64,000 nt of DNA from Flavobacteriales bacterium UBA6693 (GCA_002454815.1 DKJL01000017.1:1-64000); one strand, 5' to 3'. Positions 32,982 through 42,861 are shown, counted from the first letter of the stretch. The notes: generated by a model not told the origin, from the sequence alone. Numbers and translations are program-made.

Positions 32982-34778
32982 TTATTTCTTTTTCTGCTGT
33001 TGCTGCTGTACTTTTTGCTGCTCCTGCGCTTTCTCCATCATTTCGCGCATGCGCTTCTGGAATCGGCCTTCTTTCTTCGGCTCTTTTTGTTTGTTCGCCT
33101 GGATTTGGGCATGAATCTTCTTTTCATCCAAAATCCAGTATTTAATAACCAGAATGATCAGGATATTAATCGCGTTGGATACAAAATAATACCAGGATAG
33201 TCCGGAAGCGGAAGAGTTTAGGAAAAAGAGGAAGGTAATCGGGAAGATGTACATGATCACCTTCATATTCGGCATTCCTTCCTGTGTGGGCTGCTGGATG
33301 TTGCCCGCCGTCATTACGGTATAAATTAGGAGCACAATGGTACACCCGATAGCGAAGATGCTGAGGTGCTCTCCGAGCAAGGGGATATGGAATGGTAATT
33401 TAATGACATCATCATATGCGGTAAGATCTTTGGCAAACCAAAAACTTTTTCCGCGGAGATCGATCATATTTGGGAAAAAGCGGAACAGTGCGTAGAAAAT
33501 AGGCACCTGCAGCAATCCCGGCAGACAGCCCGCCATCTGGTTGACGCCGGCCTTTCGATAAACTGCCATTGTCTCCTGCTGCTTTTTCATCGCGTCCGCG
33601 TCCTTAAATTTGGCATTTACCTCATCGATTTCCGGGCGGATCACGCGCATCATTGCGCTCAGTTTATGCTGTTTGAACATTACGGGAGACAAAATAATCT
33701 TTACAATAATGGTCATCAGGAAAATTACCCAACCTGCCGCAATTCCCCAGCTTGAAATGAGATTATACATCGGGATGAAAAACCATCTGTTCAAAGTTCC
33801 AATGAACGACCAACCTAACGGCAGCAACTCATCAAAATTTTTATCGTAAGACTTTAGCAAAGGCAAATCCAACGGCATAAAGTACCATTTGAAATTTTGG
33901 TTGAGTTCATTGCCTGCCATATCAACCTGACCATTAAAGTTGAATTTTTTCAGAAAATCACCCTCTTCAATCATGTCCTGATTACCGTGCGAATTCTTGA
34001 AACCGTTTTGAGGCTCGATGACCATCGAGAAAAACTGCTGTTTGATGGCAAGCCAGTTCAGGGTTTCTTTTGGTTCTTCCATCGTCGTTCTACCATCGTA
34101 GTCGAAACTGCTGTAATTATCAAAAGTATAATTAAACTCGGTGTGTGTTTGCTCCTGAGAGCGGCCTTTTTCCTGCTGGCGCGCCGTGAAATCCCAAACA
34201 AAGTCTGCCTTGGAATCAGAAACCAACTGAGATAAACCCTGTGTTTTTACCTGAAAATCTACCGTATAACGGTCGAGTAGCGTATAAATGAACTGAATAA
34301 TTGCACCGTTCACGTTCGCCTGCATCGTTACCGCAGTTCCATTTTGGGTCGGACTGAAAACGAGGTCTTTTGTACTAAACGTTTTCCCGGTTTTATCTTT
34401 AAACTGAAAACCGTACGACGAATTGTTTTTGTCAAACAAAAGCAGCGCTTTGTCGTTGGCGTCAGTAGCCTGGTTATATGCCTTATATTCGTTCAGCTGA
34501 ACGGTAGAAAGTTGTCCGCCCAAGGTAGAGATTGCCACAGTCAGCTCTTTGTTCTTAAGTTCAATCTGCTGAATAGAATTTGTTTTTACGCTGTCATTAA
34601 GGTTTGCCGCCAAGGTAGGCTTTACCGCGGGAGCTGCCTGCGTCTGTGCAGCCGGAGTTTGAAGGGCCTGTTCATTTGCCTGCTTGTTCTGAAAATAGAA
34701 CATGGCACCAATGATGAGTAGAGAAAAGAGTGCGAAGCTGATCAGTTGGTTTTTATCTAAACCGTTATTTTGCTGCAT
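32982..34778 (-). CDS. yidC: membrane protein insertase YidC
   Basis: YidC inserts proteins into the inner membrane alone or with SecYEG. The 598-residue protein has an N-terminal membrane anchor (ISFALFSLLIIGAMFYF), a large periplasmic beta domain, and the conserved five-helix core with GWVIFLMTIIVKIILSPV and VNQMAGCLPGLLQVPIFYALF. The tail is highly charged and ends in a Gln/Lys repeat (KVQQQQQKKK), typical for ribosome contact. It is 138 bp downstream of pyrG in the same direction. Confidence 0.96.
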   Translation of the reverse strand: MQQNNGLDKNQLISFALFSLLIIGAMFYFQNKQANEQALQTPAAQTQAAPAVKPTLAANLNDSVKTNSIQQIELKNKELTVAISTLGGQLSTVQLNEYKAYNQATDANDKALLLFDKNNSSYGFQFKDKTGKTFSTKDLVFSPTQNGTAVTMQANVNGAIIQFIYTLLDRYTVDFQVKTQGLSQLVSDSKADFVWDFTARQQEKGRSQEQTHTEFNYTFDNYSSFDYDGRTTMEEPKETLNWLAIKQQFFSMVIEPQNGFKNSHGNQDMIEEGDFLKKFNFNGQVDMAGNELNQNFKWYFMPLDLPLLKSYDKNFDELLPLGWSFIGTLNRWFFIPMYNLISSWGIAAGWVIFLMTIIVKIILSPVMFKQHKLSAMMRVIRPEIDEVNAKFKDADAMKKQQETMAVYRKAGVNQMAGCLPGLLQVPIFYALFRFFPNMIDLRGKSFWFAKDLTAYDDVIKLPFHIPLLGEHLSIFAIGCTIVLLIYTVMTAGNIQQPTQEGMPNMKVIMYIFPITFLFFLNSSASGLSWYYFVSNAINILIILVIKYWILDEKKIHAQIQANKQKEPKKEGRFQKRMREMMEKAQEQQKVQQQQQKKK

Positions 34779-34916
34779 TTTACTTGTTTTGTTGTGCGGC
34801 GACAGCGACGTATTCGGTTCCGCGTCTGCCCGTCTTAATTTTGGGTGACAAAAATACTTAAATTTTTGGCAATGAAGAATTTTTTCCGTGCGTCTCTGAG
34901 GGATTATGCATTCAAA

Positions 34917-36527
34917 TTATTTTTGATTGATCGCCGCGGTGATCAACGCTTTAAAGAGCGGGTGCGGGGAAGCTACCGTACTTTTATATTCCGGATGATA
35001 CTGCACACCAATATAGAAAGGATGATTTTTTAGTTCCAGCGTTTCCACCAAGTCCGTTTCGGGGTTAAAACCGGTCGGCATCAAACCCTGTTCCTCGAAT
35101 TCACTCCGGAAATCAGAATTGAATTCATACCGGTGGCGGTGCCGTTCAGAAATGTTTTTCGTTCCATAAATTTCGCCCAGCCTCGAGCCGCTTTTCAGTA
35201 CGCATTTCCAAGCGCCAAGACGCATCGTGCCGCCTTTATCGACTACATTTTTCTGTTCTTCCATTAAAGAAATCACCGGTTCCGGTGTCGATGTGTCAAA
35301 TTCCATCGAGTTGGCTTTCTGGTAACCCAGCACGTTTCGGGCAAATTCGATCGTCATAATCTGCATACCGAGGCAGATCCCCAGCAGCGGAATATTATTT
35401 TCGCGGGCATATCTGGCAGCCGAAATTTTGCCGCCGATACCTCGGTCGCCAAAGCCCGGCGCGATCAACATCCCGTCAATACCGGCGAAAGTTTCAGCAA
35501 CGTTGTTTTCTTCCAGGTCACCACTGTAAACCCAGCGGATTTTCACTTCCGTTTCCAGGTCTGCGCCGGCGTGGATAAAAGCTTCCGCAATCGATTTATA
35601 GGAATCCTGCAGAGAAACGTATTTGCCGACCAGCGCAATTTCTACTTTTCTTTTCGGATGCTGGTATTTTTTCAAAAAAGTTTTCCAGTCTTTTAGATCG
35701 GCTTCGCGGTCAGATTTAAGGTTTAATTCTTTTAGAACAACATCATCAAAATTCTGTTTTTGGAGGTAAAGCGGAACTTCATAAATCGTTTCCAAATCTT
35801 TACATTCAATCACATTTTCCAGCGCTACGTTGCAAAACTGTGCGAGCTTGGCGCGTTGCTCTTTGGGGATTTTATGTTCCGTACGGCAAACCAGAACGTC
35901 CGCCTGTATGCCCGATTCCATCAGCTGGCGCACGGAGTGTTGGGAAGGTTTAGTCTTCAGTTCACCACTCGAAGCCAGATAGGGTAGAAGCGTGAGGTGA
36001 ATCACCATGGAGTTATATTCTCCCAGTTCCCAGCGCAGCTGGCGCACGCTTTCTATATAAGGCAACGATTCGATATCGCCTACCGTACCGCCGATTTCGG
36101 TGATGATGATATCGTAGTTTTGTTTCGCCAAAATTTTTATCCGGCGTTTTATTTCATTGGTAATGTGTGGGATAACCTGCACGGTCTTGCCCAAAAACTC
36201 GCCTTTTCTTTCTTTTTCGATAACGGTTTGGTAGATCTTGCCCGTGGTTACGTTATTGTTCTGAGAAGTTTTCGAGTTTAGGAAACGTTCGTAATGCCCA
36301 AGATCGAGGTCGGTTTCTGCACCGTCTTCCGTCACGTAGCATTCTCCGTGTTCATACGGATTCAGCGTGCCGGGATCGATGTTGATATAGGGATCAAGTT
36401 TTTGGATGGTGACATTAAATCCTCTCGATTTCAGCAGTAAGCCAAGCGACGCCGAGACGATTCCTTTGCCTAAAGAAGAAGTAACACCGCCGGTAACGAA
36501 GATGTATTTCGTATTCTTTTTACTCAT
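34917..36527 (-). CDS. pyrG: CTP synthase
   Basis: PyrG makes CTP from UTP with glutamine as nitrogen donor. The 536-residue protein has the synthase domain (KYIFVTGGVTSSLGKGIVSASLG, LDPYINIDPGTLNPYEHGE) and a class I glutamine amidotransferase domain with the nucleophile in GICLGMQ and the catalytic His/Glu in YHPEYKS. The ATG at 36527 (MSKKNTKYIF) is chosen over one six codons earlier because it matches usual family starts. Confidence 0.97.
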   Translation of the reverse strand: MSKKNTKYIFVTGGVTSSLGKGIVSASLGLLLKSRGFNVTIQKLDPYINIDPGTLNPYEHGECYVTEDGAETDLDLGHYERFLNSKTSQNNNVTTGKIYQTVIEKERKGEFLGKTVQVIPHITNEIKRRIKILAKQNYDIIITEIGGTVGDIESLPYIESVRQLRWELGEYNSMVIHLTLLPYLASSGELKTKPSQHSVRQLMESGIQADVLVCRTEHKIPKEQRAKLAQFCNVALENVIECKDLETIYEVPLYLQKQNFDDVVLKELNLKSDREADLKDWKTFLKKYQHPKRKVEIALVGKYVSLQDSYKSIAEAFIHAGADLETEVKIRWVYSGDLEENNVAETFAGIDGMLIAPGFGDRGIGGKISAARYARENNIPLLGICLGMQIMTIEFARNVLGYQKANSMEFDTSTPEPVISLMEEQKNVVDKGGTMRLGAWKCVLKSGSRLGEIYGTKNISERHRHRYEFNSDFRSEFEEQGLMPTGFNPETDLVETLELKNHPFYIGVQYHPEYKSTVASPHPLFKALITAAINQK

Positions 36528-36589
36528 TAGTTCAGGTTTGCGCAAAGTTAGGTGAATTTATAACAGAGGGCAAATTAAGCGCTGCTAAA

Positions 36590-36735
36590 TATTTTCAGGA
36601 GCCGGGAACCTGCTTTCCGCTATTACTCCGCGCGCCACCGCTTTTGGCCGCCGCTTGCTGTGGGGTAGCCGCTGCAATCAGGGCTAAGAAGTCGGAAAAA
36701 AATAAGAAAAGCATCCGGAAGATATTAGGTTATTC
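36590..36735. repeat. GC-rich intergenic hairpin repeat (family 1, copy 4)
   Basis: On the minus strand it reads TTAGCCCTGATTGCAGCGGC, then a divergent GC-rich centre with GCGGCGGCCAAAAGCGG, then TAGCGGAAAGCAGGTTCCCGG. It is more decayed than the other copies. It lies in the gap between the divergent pyrG and lipoprotein genes, so any promoters there must share space with it. Confidence 0.5.
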
Positions 36736-36827
36736 ATTTTCAAGTCTTTATGAGGAAATCCGCAAATAAAATGGAAAAATGTTTAACTTTCCCGCTGTTT
36801 CGCCATCGAACGCTAAACTATTTACAA

Positions 36828-37568
36828 ATGAAACGCAAATCAATTCCTTTTCTCTTTGCCCTGGCGTTATTAGCTTCCTGCTCAACGGCAGATATTGCTA
36901 TTTCCGACAACCTCAGGCAAAACTCTTCTGCCCTGCCTGTCACCGGGAACGCCGGACTTTTGATCAATCAAAAGATTGCTTTCGGCGCTTATCACACATC
37001 GCCTGTAAAAAGAGGCTGGACACAACGCACTGAGTTCAGCGTGTTGGGAATTAAACACGAAAAAGCACGACAACCGATTGAGTTCACGCAGTTTGCCCCT
37101 AATGGTTTGTCCGCCGACGTGGTAGGCTCAAGTGATTACAACAGCAACATGTTCGATCTTTTCAAAGGTTTGCAACATTATGCAGACCGCTTTACCAATG
37201 GATTCTTCGGTATTATTATTCCTCACAATAACGGTCACGTTTGGGAAGTCCTTGTTGAAAACGACAATTCCGGCACCGCCCTGAAATCTGAAACCGATAA
37301 CGGTATCGCCGTAGACGACCGGGGAAATATGATCGAGATAAAAGGAACAAAAGATTTGGCTAAGAATAAATTTTTTACCGATGACACCAAAACTTTCGGC
37401 TACGAACTGTTCCGAAATAATGAGCCGATTGCTGCGGTTTCTGTCGTCGGTAACGGTAAAGTTTGGATTAAAAATTCGCTAAATGAAAGCGATCAGCTAT
37501 TAATTGCGTCGCTAGCTTCCCTACTTATTACGAAACAGAACGTGAGCAGAAATTCAGTTCGGAATTAA
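36828..37568 (+). CDS. lipoprotein of unknown function
   Basis: This 246-residue lipoprotein starts at 36828 (MKRKSIPFLFALALLASC), which gives a normal lipobox. A longer frame upstream has no signal sequence. The mature part is beta-rich with FGIIIPHNNGHVWEVLVEN and YELFRNNEPIAAVSVVGNGKVWI. I do not recognise a named domain. It is a single-gene unit with a strong terminator. Confidence 0.75.
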   Translation: MKRKSIPFLFALALLASCSTADIAISDNLRQNSSALPVTGNAGLLINQKIAFGAYHTSPVKRGWTQRTEFSVLGIKHEKARQPIEFTQFAPNGLSADVVGSSDYNSNMFDLFKGLQHYADRFTNGFFGIIIPHNNGHVWEVLVENDNSGTALKSETDNGIAVDDRGNMIEIKGTKDLAKNKFFTDDTKTFGYELFRNNEPIAAVSVVGNGKVWIKNSLNESDQLLIASLASLLITKQNVSRNSVRN

Positions 37569-37639
37569 TTCTCCTAAATTTCATTTCTATAAAGGGTAAA
37601 TTAATCTCCGGATTCCACCGGTTAATTTTTTCATTAAAA

Positions 37640-37668
37640 AAGGAGCAAGCTGTAACGGCTTGCTCTTT
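37640..37668. terminator. bidirectional terminator
   Basis: GAGCAAGC (37643-37650) and GCTTGCTC (37658-37665) form the stem, with A residues before and T residues after. It lies between the convergent lipoprotein and YciE-like genes. Confidence 0.88.
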
Positions 37669-37712
37669 TGCTTTTATTAAAACTGGATTTGTTTGCCATT
37701 ATTGACACTGTT

Positions 37713-38279
37713 TTATTCCAATCGCTGGTTGTAGTCGGCAGCGTAGCTCACCAGCATTTGTCCTAGTAATTTCGTGAGGTCGCCCGTCGAATAATCCTCT
37801 TCGTCCTGCACACAAAAAGCCAGCAGAGTGGCCGCCGGGTAATATTTCAGTGTTAAAGCCAAGTGGGTAAGCCCGCTGTAATTCGCAATTTTATAATGCG
37901 TCAGTTTTTGTGAAGTTAAGATCAGCGCCGTTTCCCAATTAATGATATTGGCAGCCAGCTGCGTCAGGTGCTGTTGCGTTTCGGCGAGCAACTCCTGAAC
38001 AACCTTGTTTTTTGAACCGCTGGCTTCTTCATTAAGCAGGTCAAAAATCTTTTTCAGCCGTTTTTGGTGTCGGATATGAACCGTACAGTGGTTGGCAAAA
38101 CTTTCCTTCAACTGCGCACACCCTACATCGTCTTTAATCTTCGTAAATCTTCGCCCAATTTCATTTTCCGCCCAATACATCTGCCGCAAAATATCCAAGA
38201 AGTAAGGTTTTAGTGCATCCATGGATGCGGTTCGTTCGCCGGCAGAATGTGGCGTGCTGGGTTGAGCTGGAGTTTTCAT
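37713..38279 (-). CDS. YciE/YciF-like ferritin-fold protein (DUF892)
   Basis: This 188-residue protein has the helical ferritin-like pattern of the DUF892 family: LKPYFLDILRQMYWAENEI, with Glu at a metal position, HIRHQKRLKKIFDLL with HxxH-type ligands, and DEEDYSTGDLTKLLGQ near the end. Proteins of this family appear in stress-responsive sets and may bind metal. The N-terminal 20 residues are Ser/Thr/Pro-rich and probably disordered. It stands alone on the minus strand. Confidence 0.8.
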   Translation of the reverse strand: MKTPAQPSTPHSAGERTASMDALKPYFLDILRQMYWAENEIGRRFTKIKDDVGCAQLKESFANHCTVHIRHQKRLKKIFDLLNEEASGSKNKVVQELLAETQQHLTQLAANIINWETALILTSQKLTHYKIANYSGLTHLALTLKYYPAATLLAFCVQDEEDYSTGDLTKLLGQMLVSYAADYNQRLE

Positions 38280-38438
38280 GGCAGTAATTTAAAGAGCAGA
38301 ATTAGCCAGCTTTTATCTTGCTGACAGCAAGGAATGATTGTCGAAATGCATGCCAAAAGACTCCGTTTAATCACCTGATTTTAGCCATTTGATCTGGAAC
38401 TGAATCGATTATAGGCGCAGTTTATTTTTATTTGATTA

Positions 38439-38555
38439 CTATTCAACGGCTAAATGTAACCCTACAAGTTCTTTCAATGGCACGAACTGTGCTGAGAAAC
38501 ACCATCCGAAGGCTGCCGCGATTACCAGCAAAATACCTACGAAGATGGTTTCCAC
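38439..38555 (-). CDS. possible small membrane peptide or gene remnant
   Basis: From GTG at 38553-38555 this reads 38 residues with one hydrophobic helix (IFVGILLVIAAAFGWCF) and a polar end (KELVGLHLAVE). The frame stays open a little farther upstream without an ATG. It fills part of the 330-bp gap between the YciE-like and PAP2 genes. No other gene is seen there. It could be a real small protein or the tail of a lost gene. Confidence 0.25.
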   Translation of the reverse strand: METIFVGILLVIAAAFGWCFSAQFVPLKELVGLHLAVE

Positions 38556-38611
38556 AGCGCTTCTGTAAGAATAATGATAAAATCTGCACTTATATATAAA
38601 GCTAGTATTAG

Positions 38612-39448
38612 ATGAAAAGACATGTTCGGCTGCTGCTGATTTTTTCGCTCGTTTTTGTAATCATCTATAAATTTTCTTTATGGTATGCCTCAGGCTTGTC
38701 CGGTGTAACTTCATTTGTGTTCACTTTTGATCAATATTTACCGTTTCTCCCCTGGACCATTATTCCTTACCTCTCCAGCGGAATCTTTTTTTGCGGTATC
38801 TTTTGGTTATTTACAACCAAGCGGGCGCTGAATATATTTTTTAAACGTGTAATGCTGATGACTCTGGTTGCCGGTTTGGCATTTGTCTTTTTACCTTTAC
38901 AATATTCATTTCCGAAGCCGCCGGTAGAAAATCCATTGTTCTCATTTTTATTTGGACTGTTGGACAGCGTTGATGATCCCTATAACCAGTCACCGTCGCT
39001 GCATGTGGCTTTTGCTTTTGCTTACTGGACGGTATTTCGTGGCTTCGCACTTCGGTGGAGATTGGTGGCGGGCTTATGGCTGATTTTGATAGGAATTTCT
39101 ACGTTAACGACTTTTCAGCATCATCTTATTGATATTTTCACGGGAAGTATTTTGGCACATTTCAGTTTTCTCGTATTTCCGATACAGCCGCGCGGGCGGA
39201 CCTTCCGAAACCTGCACGTCGCGAATTTTTATTTTTTGGGCGCTTGGCTTACGGTTTTGTTTTCGTTGCTGCTTGCAGATTATTATGCGCTCTACTGGCT
39301 GCACCTCTGCTGGCTGGCTGGCGCGATGTTCGTGGTGGGTTATCTCTATCAGCGGAATATTTTTGAAGCCGAGAAGGAGAAACTGCCGGAAGTTTTTTCG
39401 CTGCGCCGGTCTTTCAGTTTTTTGGAAAATCAGCCCTGGAAAAGATAA
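38612..39448 (+). CDS. PAP2-like membrane phosphatase or phosphotransferase
   Basis: This 278-residue protein has about six membrane helices and the PAP2 motifs QSPSLHVAFAFAYW and TFQHHLIDIFTG, with the two catalytic His. The first motif of classical PAP2 enzymes (KxxxxxxRP) is not evident, and the layout resembles the PAP2_3 or inositol-phosphoceramide synthase-like branch. Flavobacteria make sphingolipids, so a lipid headgroup transferase is possible, but undecaprenyl or phosphatidate phosphatase activity cannot be excluded. An AT-rich leader precedes the ATG at 38612. Confidence 0.8.
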   Translation: MKRHVRLLLIFSLVFVIIYKFSLWYASGLSGVTSFVFTFDQYLPFLPWTIIPYLSSGIFFCGIFWLFTTKRALNIFFKRVMLMTLVAGLAFVFLPLQYSFPKPPVENPLFSFLFGLLDSVDDPYNQSPSLHVAFAFAYWTVFRGFALRWRLVAGLWLILIGISTLTTFQHHLIDIFTGSILAHFSFLVFPIQPRGRTFRNLHVANFYFLGAWLTVLFSLLLADYYALYWLHLCWLAGAMFVVGYLYQRNIFEAEKEKLPEVFSLRRSFSFLENQPWKR

Positions 39449-39459
39449 GGGAATTTACT

Positions 39460-39580
39460 TCATAGCCCCGATCGCAGCGGCATCCCCGCCACGGTGGGTG
39501 CAGGCCCGGCGTGGCGGGATACAGCGGAGAGCGGGACTATCTTTCGCAGAAGAGCTACCCTTGATGCTCCTAAAAATAAA
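39460..39580. repeat. GC-rich intergenic hairpin repeat (family 1, copy 5)
   Basis: On the plus strand it reads ATAGCCCCGATCGCAGCGGC, then ATCC, a hairpin with CCCGCCACG and CGTGGCGGG arms, then ATACAGCGGAGAGCGGGAC. It is the best preserved copy and lies between the PAP2-like gene and radA. A frame reading through it into radA is not used. Confidence 0.75.
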
Positions 39581-39619
39581 ACGTTTCCGTATTTAAAAAG
39601 TTTTCAGGAAATTAGCAGA

Positions 39620-40966
39620 ATGGCAAAAGTAAAAACGGCATATTTCTGCCAGAACTGTGGCGCGCAATATCCGCAATGGATGGGCCAGTGCAAAAACTGT
39701 GGCGCCTGGAACACGCTGGTGGAAGAGATCGTGGAGAAATCGCCGGCGAAAAGCTACACCGACAAATCCAAGCAACACATCATCAACATTATTGAGGTGG
39801 AAACCAATGAGGAACCGCGTCTCACGACTCCTTCCGAGGAACTGAACCGCGTGCTGGGAGGCGGTATCGTGTTGGGATCTGTAACGCTGATCGGCGGCGA
39901 GCCGGGCATTGGTAAGTCTACTTTGTTGCTGCAGCTGGCGCTGAAAATGAAGCGTAAAATTCTTTACGTTTCGGGTGAAGAAAGTGCCTCACAGATAAAA
40001 ATGCGCGCCGACCGCCTGACCGAACTGCAAAACCCCAACTGTTTCCTTTTCACAGAAACCGCGGTGGAAAAAATTCTGCACGAAGCCAAAAAGCTGAAAC
40101 CGGAGTTTATGATTGTAGATTCGATTCAGACCTTACAAAGTCAGCTCATCGAAAGTTCACCCGGCACCGTTTCGCAGATCCGCGAATGCTCTAACGAAAT
40201 TATAAAATACGCCAAGGAAACCAATACGCCGGTATTTCTGGTAGGCCACATTACCAAAGACGGTCAAATTGCGGGTCCGAAAGTTTTGGAACACATGGTT
40301 GATGTGGTGCTGAATTTTGACGGCGACCGCAATCATCTTTTCCGACTGCTGCGCGCCGGCAAAAACCGCTTTGGCTCCACGGCGGAAATCGGTATTTATG
40401 AAATGGTTTCGCAAGGTTTAAAGGAAATAAAAAATCCGTCGGAAATTCTGATTACCAAAAAATTCGAAGAACTGTCGGGTAATTCCGTCGCGGTTACTTT
40501 GGAAGGCAACCGGCCGATGCTGATTGAGATTCAGGCTTTAGTAAGTACAGCAGTTTACGGAACACCGCAACGGAGCTGTACCGGTTTCGATTCCAAGCGG
40601 CTGAATATGCTTCTTGCGGTACTGGAAAAAAGAGCAGGCTTCCAACTCGGAGCGAAAGACGTTTTTCTAAATATTACAGGCGGAATAAAAACGGGTGATC
40701 CAGCGCTGGATTTGGCGGTGGTGGCTTCGGTGCTTTCTTCGAGTGAAGATATCGCGATTTCAGAACATTTTTGTTTTGCCGGCGAGATTGGGCTTAGCGG
40801 CGAAATCCGGCCGGTGCCCCAAATCGAACAGCGGATTTCCGAAGCGGAAAAATTGGGTTACGAGAAAATATTTGTTTCAAATCTGAATAAAATTTCGAAA
40901 AAAGCATATGGGATTGTAATCGTTGAGGTGAGTAAAATTGAGGATTTCCATGAATATTTGTTTTAA
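39620..40966 (+). CDS. radA: DNA repair protein RadA
   Basis: RadA is a DnaB-like branch migration helicase acting in homologous recombination. The 448-residue protein has an N-terminal zinc finger (Cys10, 13, 24, 27 in CQNCG and CKNCG), Walker A GGEPGIGKSTLL at about residue 92, the RadA motif GKNRFG, and a Lon protease-like C-terminal domain without the Lon active site. The ATG at 39620 (MAKVKTAYFC) is chosen because the longer frame comes from the intergenic repeat. Confidence 0.97.
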   Translation: MAKVKTAYFCQNCGAQYPQWMGQCKNCGAWNTLVEEIVEKSPAKSYTDKSKQHIINIIEVETNEEPRLTTPSEELNRVLGGGIVLGSVTLIGGEPGIGKSTLLLQLALKMKRKILYVSGEESASQIKMRADRLTELQNPNCFLFTETAVEKILHEAKKLKPEFMIVDSIQTLQSQLIESSPGTVSQIRECSNEIIKYAKETNTPVFLVGHITKDGQIAGPKVLEHMVDVVLNFDGDRNHLFRLLRAGKNRFGSTAEIGIYEMVSQGLKEIKNPSEILITKKFEELSGNSVAVTLEGNRPMLIEIQALVSTAVYGTPQRSCTGFDSKRLNMLLAVLEKRAGFQLGAKDVFLNITGGIKTGDPALDLAVVASVLSSSEDIAISEHFCFAGEIGLSGEIRPVPQIEQRISEAEKLGYEKIFVSNLNKISKKAYGIVIVEVSKIEDFHEYLF

Positions 40967-41002
40967 GCGTTACTGCTTCCAACAACAGTTTTCACTTAAC
41001 CC

Positions 41003-41575
41003 ATGAATTTCCTTGCCCACTCTTATCTTACTTTTACGGACGAACAGATCGTCGGGCAGTTTTTGCAGGACTTTATCCGAAACCAAGACCGATTCAGCTT
41101 TCCTTTGCCGATTCAGGAAGGGATTACGCTACATCGTGAAATCGATACTTTTACTGACGCACATCCCGAAATTCAGGAAGCAAAGAAAATATTCAGTCCT
41201 CTCGTACGTCTGTATGCGGGCGCTTTTGTCGATGTCGCGCTGGATTACTTCCTGGCCAACTCGCTTTCCGAACCTGAGCTGGATGCGCACGCGAAGAAAG
41301 TCTACGCGGCGCTGAAAAAATACAAATCCTTGCAGCCTCCGGTGATGCAGCGAATGACCGATGGAATGGCACGGGACAACTGGCTCTCGCAATACCGGCA
41401 CGATCAGGGGATTTATTATTCCGTACAGAATGTGCTTAATAAAGCCAATTATCTAGAGAAAGATTTGCCGGTATTCCCTTTGTTTTTAAATAATAAAGAG
41501 AAGTTGCAGCAGCATTTCGACCATTTCTTTCCGGATCTTTTAGCGCACGTAAAAATAGTAGAAGCTTCGTATTAG
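41003..41575 (+). CDS. acyl carrier protein phosphodiesterase family protein (AcpH-like)
   Basis: AcpH proteins remove the phosphopantetheine group from acyl carrier protein. The 190-residue protein has MNFLAHSYLTF, then GITLHREIDTFTDAHP with metal-binding His/Asp residues, and DVALDYFLAN, in the HD-like family layout. It is 36 bp after radA and probably shares its transcript. The stop overlaps the end of the convergent DUF6702 gene by four bases, so there is no room for a terminator between them. Confidence 0.85.
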   Translation: MNFLAHSYLTFTDEQIVGQFLQDFIRNQDRFSFPLPIQEGITLHREIDTFTDAHPEIQEAKKIFSPLVRLYAGAFVDVALDYFLANSLSEPELDAHAKKVYAALKKYKSLQPPVMQRMTDGMARDNWLSQYRHDQGIYYSVQNVLNKANYLEKDLPVFPLFLNNKEKLQQHFDHFFPDLLAHVKIVEASY

Positions 41576-42099
41576 AAAGTTTTGTGCAGGTAGCGGTTTG
41601 GGTAATTCAGCCGTTCGCTGTGGCGCCGTCCGTTCAGCACAAGGTGGATAATGTTCATCTGATCATCGAACAAATTGTAGAGAAAACTAACCGCCGTTTC
41701 TATCTTTTTCGGATTTTGTACGGCTTGCGATTCAAGATAAATATTTACCGATTCCCGGTCCTCTTCAAAGCCCAAGTAATTAACGGCAACAAATTTATTG
41801 TCTATTTTTAGCTTAAGATATTCCTGACAGTATTGGTTCAGAAGCTCATTCATTTGCGCATGATGTTTTTCTTCACTGAAATAAACGGTGCGGCCGTATT
41901 TCTTTTTTAACGCATTTTCCAGATCATCCAGGAAAAATTTAGCCGTGATTTCGAAAGTGTGCGAATTCGCATTATAACTGAATTCGACAGACCCTACGTG
42001 ATAAGGATGTACTGCCGAACCCGAAGAGCTTCGGAATGACGAAAGCGCGAAAAGCAGAAATATAACGAAAAAAGCAAGTCGGGACTTTTGCAGCATCAC
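41572..42099 (-). CDS. DUF6702-like secreted protein
   Basis: This 175-residue protein has a signal peptide (SRLAFFVIFLLFALSSF) and the family pattern HPYHVGSVEFSYNANSHTFEITAKFFLDDLENAL near the N-terminus of the mature part. Close homologues in Bacteroidota are usually next to a HupE/UreJ-like membrane protein and an M1 peptidase, as here. That steady clustering suggests a shared envelope function, but none is known to me. It is transcribed away from the hupE-like gene. Confidence 0.7.
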   Translation of the reverse strand: MMLQKSRLAFFVIFLLFALSSFRSSSGSAVHPYHVGSVEFSYNANSHTFEITAKFFLDDLENALKKKYGRTVYFSEEKHHAQMNELLNQYCQEYLKLKIDNKFVAVNYLGFEEDRESVNIYLESQAVQNPKKIETAVSFLYNLFDDQMNIIHLVLNGRRHSERLNYPNRYLHKTF

Positions 42100-42282
42100 A
42101 AAGCGTTTATTATTGCAAAGATAAAAAAAGTGACCGCTCGCAGATCGTTACTTTATGTTAAATAAAACGAACTTTCTGAGGAGAAATGTTTCAACATTTT
42201 TGATGAGAGCGATCCACGTCCCGAAAAATCGCCACTCATTTGCATAACCTGATCTGGAATTCTACTTTTACAAAAAATAACA

Positions 42283-42855
42283 ATGCAGAATTTTCTTTTT
42301 TATCTGAAACTGGGCTGGGAGCACATCATTTCCTGGGACGCGCTGGATCATCAGCTGTTTATTCTGGTACTCATCGCCGTTTATTTCTACAAAGACTGGC
42401 AGAAAATTCTGATACTCGTCACCGCCTTCACCATCGGCCATTCCGTCACGCTTGCGCTAAGTGTTCTCGATATTTTTCGTCTGCCCGGCGATCTCGTAGA
42501 AATCCTCATTCCCGTCACCATTCTGCTCACCGCGCTCGATAATTTATTATTCCGCCGGAAACAGCAGCAACTTATGCGCATCAACTATGTGTTAGCGCTG
42601 TTCTTCGGACTGATTCACGGGATGGGTTTTGCCAATCTTGCGCGTGTCACCATGGCCGCAGAGCAAAATATTGCGGTTCCTCTCCTGGGTTTTAATATCG
42701 GTCTCGAACTCGGCCAGATCACCGTCGTGCTACTCATTATGCTGCTTTTATTTTTACTGATGAAACGCAGCGCGTTTCGCCAAAAATACTGGATCGTCAC
42801 CGTCTCCACCATCGCGATCGCCCTGTCTGCTAATATGATTTTTGAGCGGTTCTGA
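42283..42855 (+). CDS. HupE/UreJ-like membrane protein
   Basis: This 190-residue protein has about six membrane helices with the conserved pattern WEHIISWDALDHQLFIL, FTIGHSVTLALS and GLIHGMGFA. HupE/UreJ proteins carry nickel or related metals in some bacteria. The His-rich membrane motifs (EH, DH, GHS, HGMG) agree with metal binding. No hydrogenase or urease genes are nearby. The neighbours are a DUF6702 gene and an M1 peptidase, which needs a metal, so a metal role in the envelope is a guess only. Confidence 0.82.
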   Translation: MQNFLFYLKLGWEHIISWDALDHQLFILVLIAVYFYKDWQKILILVTAFTIGHSVTLALSVLDIFRLPGDLVEILIPVTILLTALDNLLFRRKQQQLMRINYVLALFFGLIHGMGFANLARVTMAAEQNIAVPLLGFNIGLELGQITVVLLIMLLLFLLMKRSAFRQKYWIVTVSTIAIALSANMIFERF

Positions 42856-42861
42856 TTTCTT

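Noticed and set aside
39494..39619. Extension of radA
   Set aside because: It is the translation of a GC-rich repeat. The zinc-finger start at 39620 is standard.
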